DNA of 64,000 nt from VRUE01 sp963695835. Its GTDB lineage: Bacteria; Actinomycetota; Thermoleophilia; Solirubrobacterales; 70-9. Numbering within the stretch: the first letter of the stretch is position 1; each line of letters starts with the position of its first letter. Positions 38,840 through 48,539 of this stretch are shown here, one piece after another. The DNA is taken from positions 434,001 to 498,000 of the forward strand of contig CAVOHR010000002.1 of the NCBI GenBank assembly GCA_963695835.1. Reading direction: 5' to 3'. The notes under the pieces were generated by a model that was not told the origin of the DNA, searched no databases, and was given only the letters and a program-made list of their open reading frames with translations. Made by a program: the position numbers and the translations under genes.

Positions 38840-39123
38840 ACGCCGCTTATCGACGTTTGCGGGAATTTCGTTACCGGATAACCGTCCAGCGCCGCCGCGG
38901 TCGCGTGCCGAGGCCGGCGTCGCCCGCCCCGAACGACGGCGGCCTCTCCTACGGGCAGACCGCCGTCGCCGCGACTCGCCGATGACCGCGACGCCGGGGG
39001 AATCCCGCGGGCGGAGCGCGGGTTTCCCCCGATGAAACGGGGCGGACCGCGCCATAGATTTGCGACCAGGACACCTACGCCGGCGATCCCGTGCGGGACC
39101 CGGCAGACGACGAGGAGGCGACG

Positions 39124-39441
39124 ATGCCAACCGCAGCCAAACAACCCAAAGGCGCTGCGGCATCCGACCGCGGTGCAGTCGAGAAGACCGCCGAGCTGTC
39201 CGAACAGGTGCTCGAGCAGGTGAAGGACAGCCAGCAGAGCGCGATCGAGGCGGTACGCAGGTTCATGGAGTCCGTCGACGAGGCACTCCCGCCGCATGGC
39301 GAGAACCATTCCCGTCGGCAGGACGTCATCGACTCGGCGCTGGAGATGTCGCAGAAGCTGGTCAAGACGCAGTACGAGTTCCTGACCAACGTCGTGCACA
39401 GCGCCGGCGAGACGCTGGGAGCGTCGGGCAAGAAGGAGTAA
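39124..39441 (+). CDS. Phasin-like helical protein
   Basis: A 105-aa amphipathic helical protein (EKTAELSEQVLEQVKDSQQSAIEAVRRFMESVDEALPPHGE...RQDVIDSALEMSQKLVKTQYEFLTNVVHSAGETL). The Q-F/Y-E-F-x-x-N-x pattern resembles phasins that coat polyhydroxyalkanoate or lipid granules. It starts at the ATG at 39124 after GAGGAGG. It may stabilise a storage granule; it is also similar to other long-helix granule or membrane-surface proteins. Confidence 0.6.
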   Translation: MPTAAKQPKGAAASDRGAVEKTAELSEQVLEQVKDSQQSAIEAVRRFMESVDEALPPHGENHSRRQDVIDSALEMSQKLVKTQYEFLTNVVHSAGETLGASGKKE

Positions 39442-39447
39442 CCGGGC

Positions 39448-39942
39448 CTAGGCTCGCGCCGCCTGCCGCGCGGCGCGACGCCGCTCGGCTTCGAGGCGCC
39501 GTTGCTCGTGCTCGACCTGGCGCTTCAGCTGCCGCAGGGTTCGTCGCATCTGCCGGCGCACCGTCAGGGCCGCGGCGACCTCCGTCACCAGGCCGGCGAT
39601 CCCGCCGCCGACGACGCCGTAGGCGAAGCGGAACTCGATCCTGCTGCGGCCCTCGCCGCGCTCGCGGATCCGCCAGCGGCCGCGGTGGTCGACGCCGGTC
39701 ACCGAGTGCCAGGCGATGTCGAAGGGCTCGTTCCACTCGACCATCTCGATCAGCCCGCCCACCTCGGCAGCACCGATCCGGACCAGGATGCGGTAGCGGG
39801 CGCCGAGCCCGTTGGCCCTCTCGCCGACCACCTCCCAGTGGGTGATCCCCGACATGAAGCGCAGGTAGTTCTCGGGGTCGGCCAGGTAGTTCCAGAGCGT
39901 CTCCGGGGGCGCGGCGACGAGCGTCGACTCGTCGATCCTCAT
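39448..39942 (-). CDS. SRPBCC/polyketide cyclase-like protein
   Basis: A 164-aa START/Bet v1-type lipid-binding fold: MRIDESTLVAAPPETLWNYLADPENYLRFMSGITHWEVVGERANGLGARYRILVRIGAAEVGGLIEMVEWNEPFDIAWHSVTGVDHRGRWRI. A hydrophobic helix (AYGVVGGGIAGLVTEVAAALTV) and a basic tail follow. It overlaps the acyltransferase gene upstream by 4 bp, so it probably binds the lipid that enzyme handles. Confidence 0.85.
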   Translation of the reverse strand: MRIDESTLVAAPPETLWNYLADPENYLRFMSGITHWEVVGERANGLGARYRILVRIGAAEVGGLIEMVEWNEPFDIAWHSVTGVDHRGRWRIRERGEGRSRIEFRFAYGVVGGGIAGLVTEVAAALTVRRQMRRTLRQLKRQVEHEQRRLEAERRRAARQAARA

Positions 39943-40814
39943 CCGATCACCGGGAAGCGGCGCTCGGCGGCGAGCCCGTCGAGCGCCTCCTGCATCTGGG
40001 CGGTGACGTGGGCGTAGACCTCGTCGACGTCGGGGTCGGGCCCGAACTCCTTCTCGAGGTCGATCGGCGGCAGCACCTCGATCGTGATCTTCGCGGGCAG
40101 CGGCAGGTGGCCGGCGAAATCGCCGACGTTCAGCCCCCAGGGCAGGGCGATCGAGATCGGCAGGACCTTGAGCCGGGCCAGCTTGTCGAGCCGCAGCGCC
40201 TTCGCCAGCCCGGCGCCCCGGCTGAGGAAGAGAGCCGTCTCCTGGCCCCCGATCGAGACCACCGGGACGATCGGGACGCCGGCCTCGAGCGCCAGGCGGA
40301 TGAAGCCCTTGCGGCCCGCGAAGTCGATCTTGCCGCCCTCCCAGCTCGGCCGGTGGGTCTCCCAGTCGCCGCCCGGGTAGACGAGTACCGGGGCGCCGGC
40401 GGCGAGCGCCTGCTCGGCGTGCTCGCGCGAGGCGCTCATCGTGCCCGATTTGCGCAGCATTTCCCCGGCGAGCGGCCAGGCGATCGCCAGGTTGTGGGCG
40501 AGCTGGTGGAAGGGCCGCTCGACGCCGAAGTAGGTCGAGAAGGCGAGCGAGAAGACGAAGGTGTCGACGATCACGTTGCCGCCGGAGTGGTTGCCGACCA
40601 GCAGCGCGGGACGGTCGGCGGGGACGTTGCCGACGTCGCGCACCTCAGCCCGGAAGTAGAAGGTCGCGATCAGCCAGAGCAGCGGCAGCGCCTCGCGCAG
40701 GTAGTCGGGGTCGCGGTCCTCGAGGCGGGCGTCGAGGCGCCTGGAGACGCGCTCCCTGAGGAAGCGCACCGCCGCCGAGGCGACCGCCTGGCGCTCCCGC
40801 TCCATGTAATACAT
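39939..40814 (-). CDS. Lysophospholipid acyltransferase family protein (PlsC-like)
   Basis: A 291-aa protein. The acyltransferase motif I is LLVGNHSGGNVIVDTFVFSLAF (usual H-x4-D spaced as NHSGG...VD), motif III is PVLVYPGGDWETHRPSW, and motif IV-like VPIVPVVSIGGQ follows. This fits glycerophosphate or diacylglycerol acyltransferase-like enzymes of actinobacteria. It is coupled by 4-bp overlap to the SRPBCC gene, with an SCP2-hydrolase fusion 11 bp upstream: a lipid-metabolism cluster. Confidence 0.85.
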   Translation of the reverse strand: MYYMERERQAVASAAVRFLRERVSRRLDARLEDRDPDYLREALPLLWLIATFYFRAEVRDVGNVPADRPALLVGNHSGGNVIVDTFVFSLAFSTYFGVERPFHQLAHNLAIAWPLAGEMLRKSGTMSASREHAEQALAAGAPVLVYPGGDWETHRPSWEGGKIDFAGRKGFIRLALEAGVPIVPVVSIGGQETALFLSRGAGLAKALRLDKLARLKVLPISIALPWGLNVGDFAGHLPLPAKITIEVLPPIDLEKEFGPDPDVDEVYAHVTAQMQEALDGLAAERRFPVIG

Positions 40815-40825
40815 GTGCGGGAATC

Positions 40826-42070
40826 CTACGCCGTGTCGGCGAGCGCCGGCGGCGCAGCGGTCGCCTCGCCGGCCGAGGCGATGAAGTCGCGGACGAGCTC
40901 GTGGGTCCGCTCGGGCAGCTCGATCTGGGGGACGTGCCCGCAGTCCGGCAGCACGACCTGACGCGCCTCAGGCAGGGCGGCCGCGACGTGGCGGGAGAAG
41001 CGGGCCGGCACCAGGCGGTCCTCGCTTCCCCAGACGAACAGCGCCGGCGGCCGCAGCAGCTCGAGGCGCGTCCAGAAGCCGCTGGGCCCGTGCGGCGGCT
41101 CGAGGTAGATCTGCCGGGCGGCCGCGTAGAAGGCGACGCGGCCGCCACGCGAGCGGTGGGAGCGGAAGAACTCGTCGGCGGCGAGGTCGGCGATCGCCGG
41201 GTCGACGCGGTCGGGGTGGGCGATCATCTGCCAGAAGCCGTCGCTCACGTGGCTGCGGCGAAAGGCGGGCGGCAGGACGGCCAGCTCGGGGCGCAGGACC
41301 CGGACCAGCGGCACCAGCCCGCGACCGCGCCGGAAGGCCATCGACGGGGCGAGCAGGCTCAGCGTGCGCACCCGGCTCGGCGCCCGCAGGCCGACCTCCA
41401 GCGCGATCCGCCCGCCCAGCGAGTTGCCGATCAGGTCGGCCCGGTCGATCGCCAGGGCATCCATCAGGCGCAGCACGTGGCGGGCGAAGAAGTCCGGGTC
41501 GTAGGAGGCGAGCGGCTTCGAGGAGGCGCCGAAGCCGGGCAGGTCGATCGCATGCACCGTGTGATCGGGCGAGAGGGCGGCCACGGTCTCATAGAAGGAG
41601 CTCTTGGTGCCGCCGAGGCCGTGGAGCAGGATCGCGTGCTTCGGGCCGTGGCCGGCGGTCAGGCAGGAGATCCGCGCGCCGCGCACCCGCACGTCGTGCA
41701 GCCGCAGCAGCGGCGGGCGGTCGCCGGGAAGCCTGAACAGGCCCTCGAAGCCGACGGCGACGTCGAGGTCGCCCTGCGCCCACAGCCGGCGCGCCCGGAA
41801 GGCGTCGAGGCCGGAGAGCCGGCCCTCGCGCAGGGCCAGCCAGGTGGCGGCGTCGGTGCCGATCACCACGTCGGGCTCTCCCCGGGGGGAGGTCCGGACC
41901 TTGCAGCGGTGGTCCCGCAGCTCGACCTGCCAGGTTCGCCCGATGTCGGAGAGACGGACCTGGACGGTGGCCCGGCGACCCTCCTCGCCGCCCAGGTAGC
42001 GCTCGGGGAGCGAGCCGAACACCTCCTCGACCCGCGACAGCAGCTCGCTGTCGGACGACCGTCGCTCCAT
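40826..42070 (-). CDS. SCP2-like domain fused to alpha/beta hydrolase
   Basis: A 414-aa protein. The N-terminal 120 residues (ERYLGGEEGRRATVQVRLSDIGRTWQVELRDHRCKVRTSPRGEPDVVIGTDAATWLALREGRLSGLDAFRARRLWAQGDLDVAVGF) match a sterol-carrier-protein-2 domain. The rest is an alpha/beta hydrolase: oxyanion HGLGGTKSSFY, nucleophile elbow LIGNSLGGRIAL (Ser), acid in the FVWGSEDRLVPA strand, His in VVLPDCGHVPQIE. The binding and hydrolase domains probably act on one lipid ester. It starts the operon with the acyltransferase. Confidence 0.9.
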   Translation of the reverse strand: MERRSSDSELLSRVEEVFGSLPERYLGGEEGRRATVQVRLSDIGRTWQVELRDHRCKVRTSPRGEPDVVIGTDAATWLALREGRLSGLDAFRARRLWAQGDLDVAVGFEGLFRLPGDRPPLLRLHDVRVRGARISCLTAGHGPKHAILLHGLGGTKSSFYETVAALSPDHTVHAIDLPGFGASSKPLASYDPDFFARHVLRLMDALAIDRADLIGNSLGGRIALEVGLRAPSRVRTLSLLAPSMAFRRGRGLVPLVRVLRPELAVLPPAFRRSHVSDGFWQMIAHPDRVDPAIADLAADEFFRSHRSRGGRVAFYAAARQIYLEPPHGPSGFWTRLELLRPPALFVWGSEDRLVPARFSRHVAAALPEARQVVLPDCGHVPQIELPERTHELVRDFIASAGEATAAPPALADTA

Positions 42071-42125
42071 CCAATCAGCGTAGTAGCCCCAGCGGCGCGC
42101 TCACCGGCGCAGCGGATACGTCGCA

Positions 42126-42201
42126 TCGGGGCGGCTGGATTCGAACCAGCGATCTCCTGCCCCCAAAGCAGGCGCGATGGACCAGGCTTCGCTACGCCCC
42201 G
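42126..42201 (-). tRNA. tRNA-Pro (TGG)
   Basis: The minus strand reads CGGGGCGTAGCGAAGCCTGG and continues to the anticodon arm CCTGC-TTTGGGG-GCAGG (anticodon TGG) and the T-arm GGTTCGAATCC. The acceptor CGGGGCG pairs with CGCCCCG and the discriminator is A. It separates the lipid genes from the DUF1015 gene. Confidence 0.95.
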
Positions 42202-42274
42202 AGATGCCCAGTGTAGAGCGCACTCGAGCGGCTGAGCCAGGCGCTCGGCCGGGAGTCGCTAGCTTTCTCGCCGC

Positions 42275-43564
42275 ATGGCCGACGTGCGCCCGATCTTCGC
42301 CACCCACTACGACCTCCGGGTCGTCGGGTCGCTGGATGACGTTGCCGCGCCGCCCTATGACGTGATCGACGCGGGGCAGCGGGCGGCCCTGCTGGAGCGC
42401 TCGCCCTACAACGCGGTCGCGATCGACCTGCCGAAACCGTACGACCAAACCGGGCCGCAGGAGACAGGCGACGACCCCTACGCGCGGGCGGCGGCGGCGA
42501 TGGACGCCTGGCGCGAGGCCGGGGCGCTGGTCACCGACTCCGAGCCGGCGATCTGGGCGATGACCCAGGACTACACCGGGCCCGACGGCACAGCCCGCAC
42601 CCGCCACGGCATCCTCGCCCGGGTCCGGGTCGAGGACTTCTCCGCCGGCCAGGTCCTGCCGCACGAGCGCACGCTGCCCGGCCCGAAGCAGGACCGGCTC
42701 GACCTGACCCGCGCGACCAGGCACAACCTCTCGCCGGTCTTCTCGCTCAGCACGAAGGACCCCTGGCCGCTCCTCTCCGCGGCGATCGACCCCGACGCTC
42801 CCTGGGGCGAGGCGACCGACGAAAGCGGCACCGTGACCCGCGTCTGGCGGGTCGGCGACCCGCAGGTCCACGCGGAGGTGACCGAACTGCTGGCCGGCGC
42901 GCAGCTGCTGATCGCCGACGGCCACCACCGCTACGAGACGGCGATCGCCTATCGCGACGAGGTCGGCGGCGAGGGCGATCACAACTACACGCTGATGGCG
43001 CTGACCGGGCTCGACGACCCCGGCCTCACCGTCTTCCCCACCCACCGCCTGCTCTCCGGCTTCCGCGACGACCCGGCGCGCCAGCGCCGCCTCGGCGAGG
43101 GGCTGCGCGAGCTGTTCGAGGCGACCGAGGCGCCGGTCGCCGAGCTCGACCCGCGCGGCGAGGAGGGGGTCGGCGTCTTCGGCCTCTACGACGCCTTCCA
43201 CGAGCGCGGCTTCCGCCTGCGGCTGAAGGACGCGGCGATCGCCGCGCTGGACCGCCGGCTCGCCGGCAAGCCCGAGGCCTACCGCCGCCTCGACGCGGCG
43301 ATCCTCGAGACGCTGGTGCTGAAGGGGATCGCCGGGCTGAGCGAAGACGACATCCTCGCCAAGCGCGGCCTCGGCTACGCGAAGAGCGTCGAGGACTCGC
43401 TGGCGCTGATCGAGGGGGGCGCCTACGACGTCGCCTTCGTCCTCCGCCCGATCCCGGTCGGCCAGGTGCGGGCGATCTGCGAGAGCGAGGAGAACATGCC
43501 GCCGAAGTCGACCTACTTCTTCCCCAAGGTCCTCACCGGGCTGGTCTTCAACCCGGTCGGCTGA
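42275..43564 (+). CDS. DUF1015 family protein
   Basis: A 429-aa protein with family landmarks: VAAPPYDVIDAGQRAALLERSPYNAVAIDLP at the start, HERTLPGPKQDRLDLTRATRHNLSPVFSL, LLIADGHHRYETAIAYRDE, and EENMPPKSTYFFPKVLTGLVFNP at the end. The family is widespread; kinase-like or nucleotide-related roles have been suggested but not settled. It is followed 25 bp later by the adenosyltransferase gene. Confidence 0.95.
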   Translation: MADVRPIFATHYDLRVVGSLDDVAAPPYDVIDAGQRAALLERSPYNAVAIDLPKPYDQTGPQETGDDPYARAAAAMDAWREAGALVTDSEPAIWAMTQDYTGPDGTARTRHGILARVRVEDFSAGQVLPHERTLPGPKQDRLDLTRATRHNLSPVFSLSTKDPWPLLSAAIDPDAPWGEATDESGTVTRVWRVGDPQVHAEVTELLAGAQLLIADGHHRYETAIAYRDEVGGEGDHNYTLMALTGLDDPGLTVFPTHRLLSGFRDDPARQRRLGEGLRELFEATEAPVAELDPRGEEGVGVFGLYDAFHERGFRLRLKDAAIAALDRRLAGKPEAYRRLDAAILETLVLKGIAGLSEDDILAKRGLGYAKSVEDSLALIEGGAYDVAFVLRPIPVGQVRAICESEENMPPKSTYFFPKVLTGLVFNPVG

Positions 43565-43589
43565 CGGGCTCGCGGCGTAGGATCACGCC

Positions 43590-44168
43590 GTGGTCAAGAT
43601 CTACACGCGCAAGGGCGACGACGGCAGCACCTCGCTCTGGTACGGCGGCCGCGTGCCCAAGCACCACGGCCGCACCGAGGCCTACGGCGCGCTCGACGAG
43701 GCCTGCTCGGAGCTGGGCGTCGCCCGCGCCCTCTGCGCCGCCGAGGGCGCCGAGGAGCTCGCCGCCGACGTCCTCCGCCTCCAGGACGACCTCTTCGTCG
43801 CCGGCGCCGAGCTGGCGACGGCGCCGGAGGCGGCCGAGCGGCTCGAGGACGGGATCAGCCGCACGACCGAGGAGATGGTCGCCTGGCTGGAGGAGCGGAT
43901 CGACCGCTACATGGGCGAGGTCGAGCTGCCGCCGCAGTTCGTGATCCCCGGCGGCAACCAGCTCTCGGCCCAGCTCGACGTCGCCCGGACGACGATCCGC
44001 CGCGCCGAGCGCCAGATCAGCGCCCTCAACGACGCCGGCGAGCTGGCGGGCGAGACCGTGATCCACTTCGTCAACCGCGCCTCCGACCTCGCCTACGCGA
44101 TGGCCCGCTTCGCCGACGTCAACGACCCGGCCCTGTTCGAGGGCCGGCGCCGGGGCCGGCCGGGATGA
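43590..44168 (+). CDS. Cob(I)alamin adenosyltransferase, PduO type
   Basis: A 192-aa enzyme that makes adenosylcobalamin from ATP and cob(I)alamin. The ATP motif is VKIYTRKGDDGSTSLWYGGRVPKHHGRTEAYGALDEACSELGVARAL, and the C-terminal RTTIRRAERQISAL...FVNRASDLAYAMARFAD block is typical. It starts at a GTG, 25 bp after the DUF1015 gene. It implies B12-dependent enzymes elsewhere in the genome. Confidence 0.95.
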   Translation: MVKIYTRKGDDGSTSLWYGGRVPKHHGRTEAYGALDEACSELGVARALCAAEGAEELAADVLRLQDDLFVAGAELATAPEAAERLEDGISRTTEEMVAWLEERIDRYMGEVELPPQFVIPGGNQLSAQLDVARTTIRRAERQISALNDAGELAGETVIHFVNRASDLAYAMARFADVNDPALFEGRRRGRPG

Positions 44169-44245
44169 GGGCCACCGCCCGCCGCCGCGAGGGGTTCGCC
44201 CACGAGATGCCCGTCAGCGTCTCCGCGGGGGTCGGGCCGCACTGA
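44165..44245 (+). CDS. 26-aa frame resembling an OsmC N-terminus
   Basis: ATG overlapping the adenosyltransferase stop (ATGA) opens MRATARRREGFAHEMPVSVSAGVGPH and ends at a TGA which overlaps the next start region. The first residues resemble the start of OsmC-family peroxidases (xRxxGFAHE), but the rest is missing. It may be a remnant or a translational bridge to the SDR gene. Confidence 0.3.
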   Translation: MRATARRREGFAHEMPVSVSAGVGPH

Positions 44246-45045
44246 TGGACCTGGGGCTGGAGGGGCGCGCCTGCGCCGTCACCGGCGCCAGCCGCGGGAT
44301 CGGCCGCGAGACCGCGCAGCAGCTCTGCGCCGAGGGCGCGAGCGTCCTGCTCGTCGCCCGCAACGAGGAACGGCTGCGAGCCGCCGCCGAGGAGGCCGGC
44401 GAAGCGGGCGGGCGCGCCGAGACCCTGGCCCTCGACGTCACCGACGACGACGCCGGCGAGCGCATGCTGGCCGCCGCCGGCGAGCGCTTCGGCAGCCTCG
44501 ACGTGCTCGTCAACAACGCCGGCTCCGCCCGCTGGCGCGACCTCGACGAGGTGCCCGACGAGGACTGGTACGACCAGTACGAGCTGAACGTGATGGCGCC
44601 GCTGCGAGCGATGCGCGCCGCCGCCCCGCCGATGGCCGAGCGCGGCTGGGGCCGGATCGTCAACGTCTGCTCGACGGCCGGCAAGCGTCCCTCGGCGGCG
44701 ATGCCCGAGTACTCGGTCGCGAAGGCCGCCGAGCTGTCGCTCTCCCGCCTCTTCGCCGACCGCTACGCCAAGCGCGGCGTCCTCGTCAACGCGATCTGCC
44801 CCGGCCCGGTCGAAGCCGAGCTGTGGATGGAGCCCGGCGGACTGCTCGACCAGTCGCAGGCGATGTCCGGCGCGGCGAGCCGCGAGGAGGCGCTCGAGGC
44901 CGCCGGCTCGAGGCGGCCGATCGGCCGCCTCGCCGAGGTCGGGGAGATCGCCGCCGCGATCGTCTTCCTCTGCTCCGAGCGCGCCTCCTACGTCAGCGGC
45001 GCCGCCTGGTCGGTGGACGGCGGCACGGTGCAAGTGATTATCTGA
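44245..45045 (+). CDS. SDR family oxidoreductase
   Basis: A 266-aa NAD(P)-dependent dehydrogenase. The cofactor loop is TGASRGIGRE, the structural motif VLVNNAGSA, the catalytic triad S in VNVCSTAGKR, Y and K in PEYSVAKAAELSL, and the PG motif NAICPGPVEAELW. The C-terminal LCSERASYVSGAAWSVDGGTVQVII end is typical. The SDR substrate is unknown; fatty-acid genes further downstream make an acyl or polyketide substrate possible. Confidence 0.93.
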   Translation: MDLGLEGRACAVTGASRGIGRETAQQLCAEGASVLLVARNEERLRAAAEEAGEAGGRAETLALDVTDDDAGERMLAAAGERFGSLDVLVNNAGSARWRDLDEVPDEDWYDQYELNVMAPLRAMRAAAPPMAERGWGRIVNVCSTAGKRPSAAMPEYSVAKAAELSLSRLFADRYAKRGVLVNAICPGPVEAELWMEPGGLLDQSQAMSGAASREEALEAAGSRRPIGRLAEVGEIAAAIVFLCSERASYVSGAAWSVDGGTVQVII

Positions 45046-45070
45046 TGTCCATGGCGACTTATGCGTCTAT

Positions 45071-45580
45071 ATGACGCAAAGAGCGCCAGAGGTCGACGCC
45101 GCGGTGCTGCTGCCGCTCTATGGCTGGCCGGACGAGCCCGGCCTCGTCTTCACCGAGCGGCGAGCCGACCTGCGGCGCCACGCCGGCGAGATCTCGTTTC
45201 CAGGCGGACGCCGCGACGAGGGCGACGCAGACCTGGCCGCCACCGCGCTGCGCGAGTCGCAGGAGGAGATCGGCCTCGACCCGGCGGTGGTCGAGATCGG
45301 CGAGCAGCTGCCGCCCACCGCGACCTTCGTCACCGGCTACCGCATCCACCCCTTCGTCGGTCGCATCCCCCACCCGGTCGAGCTCGACCTGCAACCGAAC
45401 CCGGCCGAGGTCGAGACCGTCCTCACCTTCTCACTGGACCTGCTGCGTGGCGCCTACGGGATGCGGCGCCTGATCCGCCACGGCGTCCCGATCCACACCC
45501 CCACCTACGAGGTCGAAGGACACCTGATCTGGGGAGCGACCGCGCGGATCCTCGCCGACCTGCTGGACCTGCTCGGCTAG
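45071..45580 (+). CDS. Nudix hydrolase, probable CoA pyrophosphatase
   Basis: A 169-aa protein. The Nudix box is GGRRDEGDADLAATALRESQEEIGL, preceded by ISFPGG, with the NUDIX-family CoA motif (LPLYGWPDEPGLVFTERRADLRRHAGEISFPGG). It probably hydrolyses CoA or acyl-CoA to 3'-phosphoadenosine 5'-phosphate and phosphopantetheine derivatives. It lies close downstream of the SDR gene and next to the beta-oxidation region. Confidence 0.92.
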   Translation: MTQRAPEVDAAVLLPLYGWPDEPGLVFTERRADLRRHAGEISFPGGRRDEGDADLAATALRESQEEIGLDPAVVEIGEQLPPTATFVTGYRIHPFVGRIPHPVELDLQPNPAEVETVLTFSLDLLRGAYGMRRLIRHGVPIHTPTYEVEGHLIWGATARILADLLDLLG

Positions 45581-45593
45581 TGACCTGAGGTCA

Positions 45594-46436
45594 CTAGACG
45601 TCCTTCTCTATGGGCATACCAACCAGGTTGCCCCACTCGGTCCACGAGCCGTCGTAGTTCCTGACGTCCTCGTGGCCCAGCAGCTCGTGCAGGACGAACC
45701 AGGTGTGGGCGGAGCGCTCGCCGATCCGGCAGTAGGCGATCACCGGGTTGTCGCCCGCGAGCACGCCTTTGGAGGTGTAGAGCTCGCGCAGCTCGTCCGC
45801 CGATTTGAAGGTGCCGTCCTCGTTCACCGCCTGCGCCCAGGGGATCGAGGCGGCGCCGGGGATGTGGCCGCCGCGCTGGGCGCCCTCCTGCTCGTAGCCG
45901 GCCATCGCGATCAGCTCGCCCGAGTACTCCTGCGGGCTGCGCACGTCGACCAGGTTGGTTGCGGAGCCGATCGCGTCCTTGACCTGGTCGCGGTAGGCGC
46001 GAATCGAGTCGTCACCCGTCTGCGCGGTGAAGGTCGCCGCCCGGTAGCTCGGGACCTCGGCGCTGGTCTCGCGGCCCTCGGCGATCCACTTCTCGCGCGG
46101 CCCGTCGACCAGCTTCACCTTGTCGTGGCCGTAGTAGCGGAAGTACCAGTAGGTGTAGGCGGCGAACCAGTTGTTGCGGTCGCCGTAGAGGACGACGGTG
46201 CGGTCGTTGGAGATGCCGCGGCTGCCCATCAGCGCGCCGAACTCCTCCGGCCCGAGGAAGTTGCGCATCACCTGGTCCTGGAGGTCGGCCTGCCAGTCGA
46301 AGCCGATCGCGCCGGGAATGTGGGCCTCGGCGTAGAGGGCGGGATTCTCGTCCACCTCGACGATGCGGATCGAGTCGTCGTCGAGGTGCTCGGCGACCCA
46401 ATCGGTCTCGACAAGGACGTCCTTCGCATAGCTCAT
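45594..46436 (-). CDS. Thiosulfate sulfurtransferase (two-domain rhodanese)
   Basis: A 280-aa enzyme moving sulfur from thiosulfate to cyanide or other thiophiles. It has two rhodanese domains; the catalytic Cys is in NPVIAYCRIGERSAHTWF near the C-terminus, and the family motif VRNYDGSWTEWGN follows. The ATG at 46436 is preceded by GGAGG and fixes the start. The upstream 165 codons are in the same frame without a stop, encoding a truncated NAD-binding protein, so a long fusion frame exists from 46931; the strong ribosome site argues for a separate product. Confidence 0.92.
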   Translation of the reverse strand: MSYAKDVLVETDWVAEHLDDDSIRIVEVDENPALYAEAHIPGAIGFDWQADLQDQVMRNFLGPEEFGALMGSRGISNDRTVVLYGDRNNWFAAYTYWYFRYYGHDKVKLVDGPREKWIAEGRETSAEVPSYRAATFTAQTGDDSIRAYRDQVKDAIGSATNLVDVRSPQEYSGELIAMAGYEQEGAQRGGHIPGAASIPWAQAVNEDGTFKSADELRELYTSKGVLAGDNPVIAYCRIGERSAHTWFVLHELLGHEDVRNYDGSWTEWGNLVGMPIEKDV

Positions 46437-46931
46437 CCGCAACCTCCGCTTCCGTCGGTTCTCAGTAATTGACCCAAATTCCCATCCGAGTTTAGACATA
46501 TCGATCTCCCGGTCGAGCAGGGAGAACGGGATGCGCCAGCGCTCGCCGGCCGAGCGCACCGCGACAGCCCCTCGCTCCAGCACGGCGCGATCGACGCTGC
46601 CCGTCGCCTCGTAGACGAACCTTCTGACCGGGGTTTCGACCAGCCGTTCGAGGACCCGTTCGAGCTTCTCACCGTGGACCGCCTCGACCGCCTCCGGCTC
46701 GCCCTGCGCCGAGCCGAGCAGCCAGAGGACGACGGCGACGTCTCCGACCAGCTCGAGCACCGTCCCCGGCCGCTCGGGATCGGCTAGCGCCGGCTCGATC
46801 CCCACAGCCTCGATCGCCGCCAGGCCGTCCTCGCGGCGGCTGGTCCCGCGCACCGCCCAGCCCTCGGCCAGCAGCCGCTCGCCGAGCGAGCGCCCGCGGC
46901 AGCCGCAGCCGACGATCAGCGCCCGCGCCAC
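46437..46931 (-). CDS. Truncated NAD(P)-binding (epimerase-like) protein running into the sulfurtransferase
   Basis: The frame opens MARALIVGCGCRGRSLGERL, a Rossmann nucleotide-binding loop, and continues with VVLWLLGSAQGEPEAVEAV...RRFVYEATGSV as in YeeZ/SDR-like sugar epimerases. The last part (MSKLGWEFGSITENRRKRRLR) passes through promoter-like AT-rich sequence before the sulfurtransferase ATG, with no stop. Either the gene lost its 3' end when the promoter region evolved, or a fusion is translated. Confidence 0.6.
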
Positions 46932-46938
46932 CGCTTCC

Positions 46939-47229
46939 TCAGGCCCCGGACCGGCCCCTGCGACGCAGCCGCTCCAGCTCCTCCTCCTCGACCTCGGCCC
47001 GCAGCTTCCCCTCGTTGATCTCCGGCGCGCCGCGGCGGCGGCGCATCTCGTTCTGCGCCTCGAGCATCTGCCGCACGTCGTCGATCTCGTTCTGCGCCTC
47101 GACTTCGGGCGAGCGGGTCGACTTCCAGTCGACCAGCTCGGCGCTGCTGCCCGGGTAGTAGTGCCCGATCAGCAGCAGGACGCCGACGATCAGCCCCAGC
47201 ATGGCGAGCGTTCCGAGGACGAACCACAC
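46939..47229 (-). CDS. Small membrane protein with acidic coiled tail
   Basis: A 96-aa protein from a GTG: one transmembrane helix (VLGTLAMLGLIVGVLLLIGHYYPG) and a long charged helix (SPEVEAQNEIDDVRQMLEAQNEMRRRRGAPEINEGKLRAEVEEEELERLRRRG). It ends 7 bp before the epimerase-like frame and is divergent from the thiolase gene. The function is unknown. Confidence 0.7.
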   Translation of the reverse strand: MWFVLGTLAMLGLIVGVLLLIGHYYPGSSAELVDWKSTRSPEVEAQNEIDDVRQMLEAQNEMRRRRGAPEINEGKLRAEVEEEELERLRRRGRSGA

Positions 47230-47253
47230 GACATCAGGATACGGTCTCGACCG

Positions 47254-48453
<1,200 letters not shown>

Positions 48454-48469
48454 CGCGCCCGCCGACGAC

Positions 48470-48514
48470 AGCCCATCATCGTTTCCACGGAATCGATGGA
48501 AAACGTGATGGGCT
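48470..48514. terminator. Hairpin terminator after the thiolase gene
   Basis: AGCCCATCA pairs perfectly with TGATGGGCT, and the inner TCGTTTCCA/TGGAAAACG adds several pairs around a CGGAATCGA loop. A TT follows. The stem is strong in both orientations and lies 17 bp after the thiolase stop and 25 bp before the next gene. Confidence 0.75.
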
Positions 48515-48539
48515 TCGGCTGAGGTAGCCTCGCCCGGCG

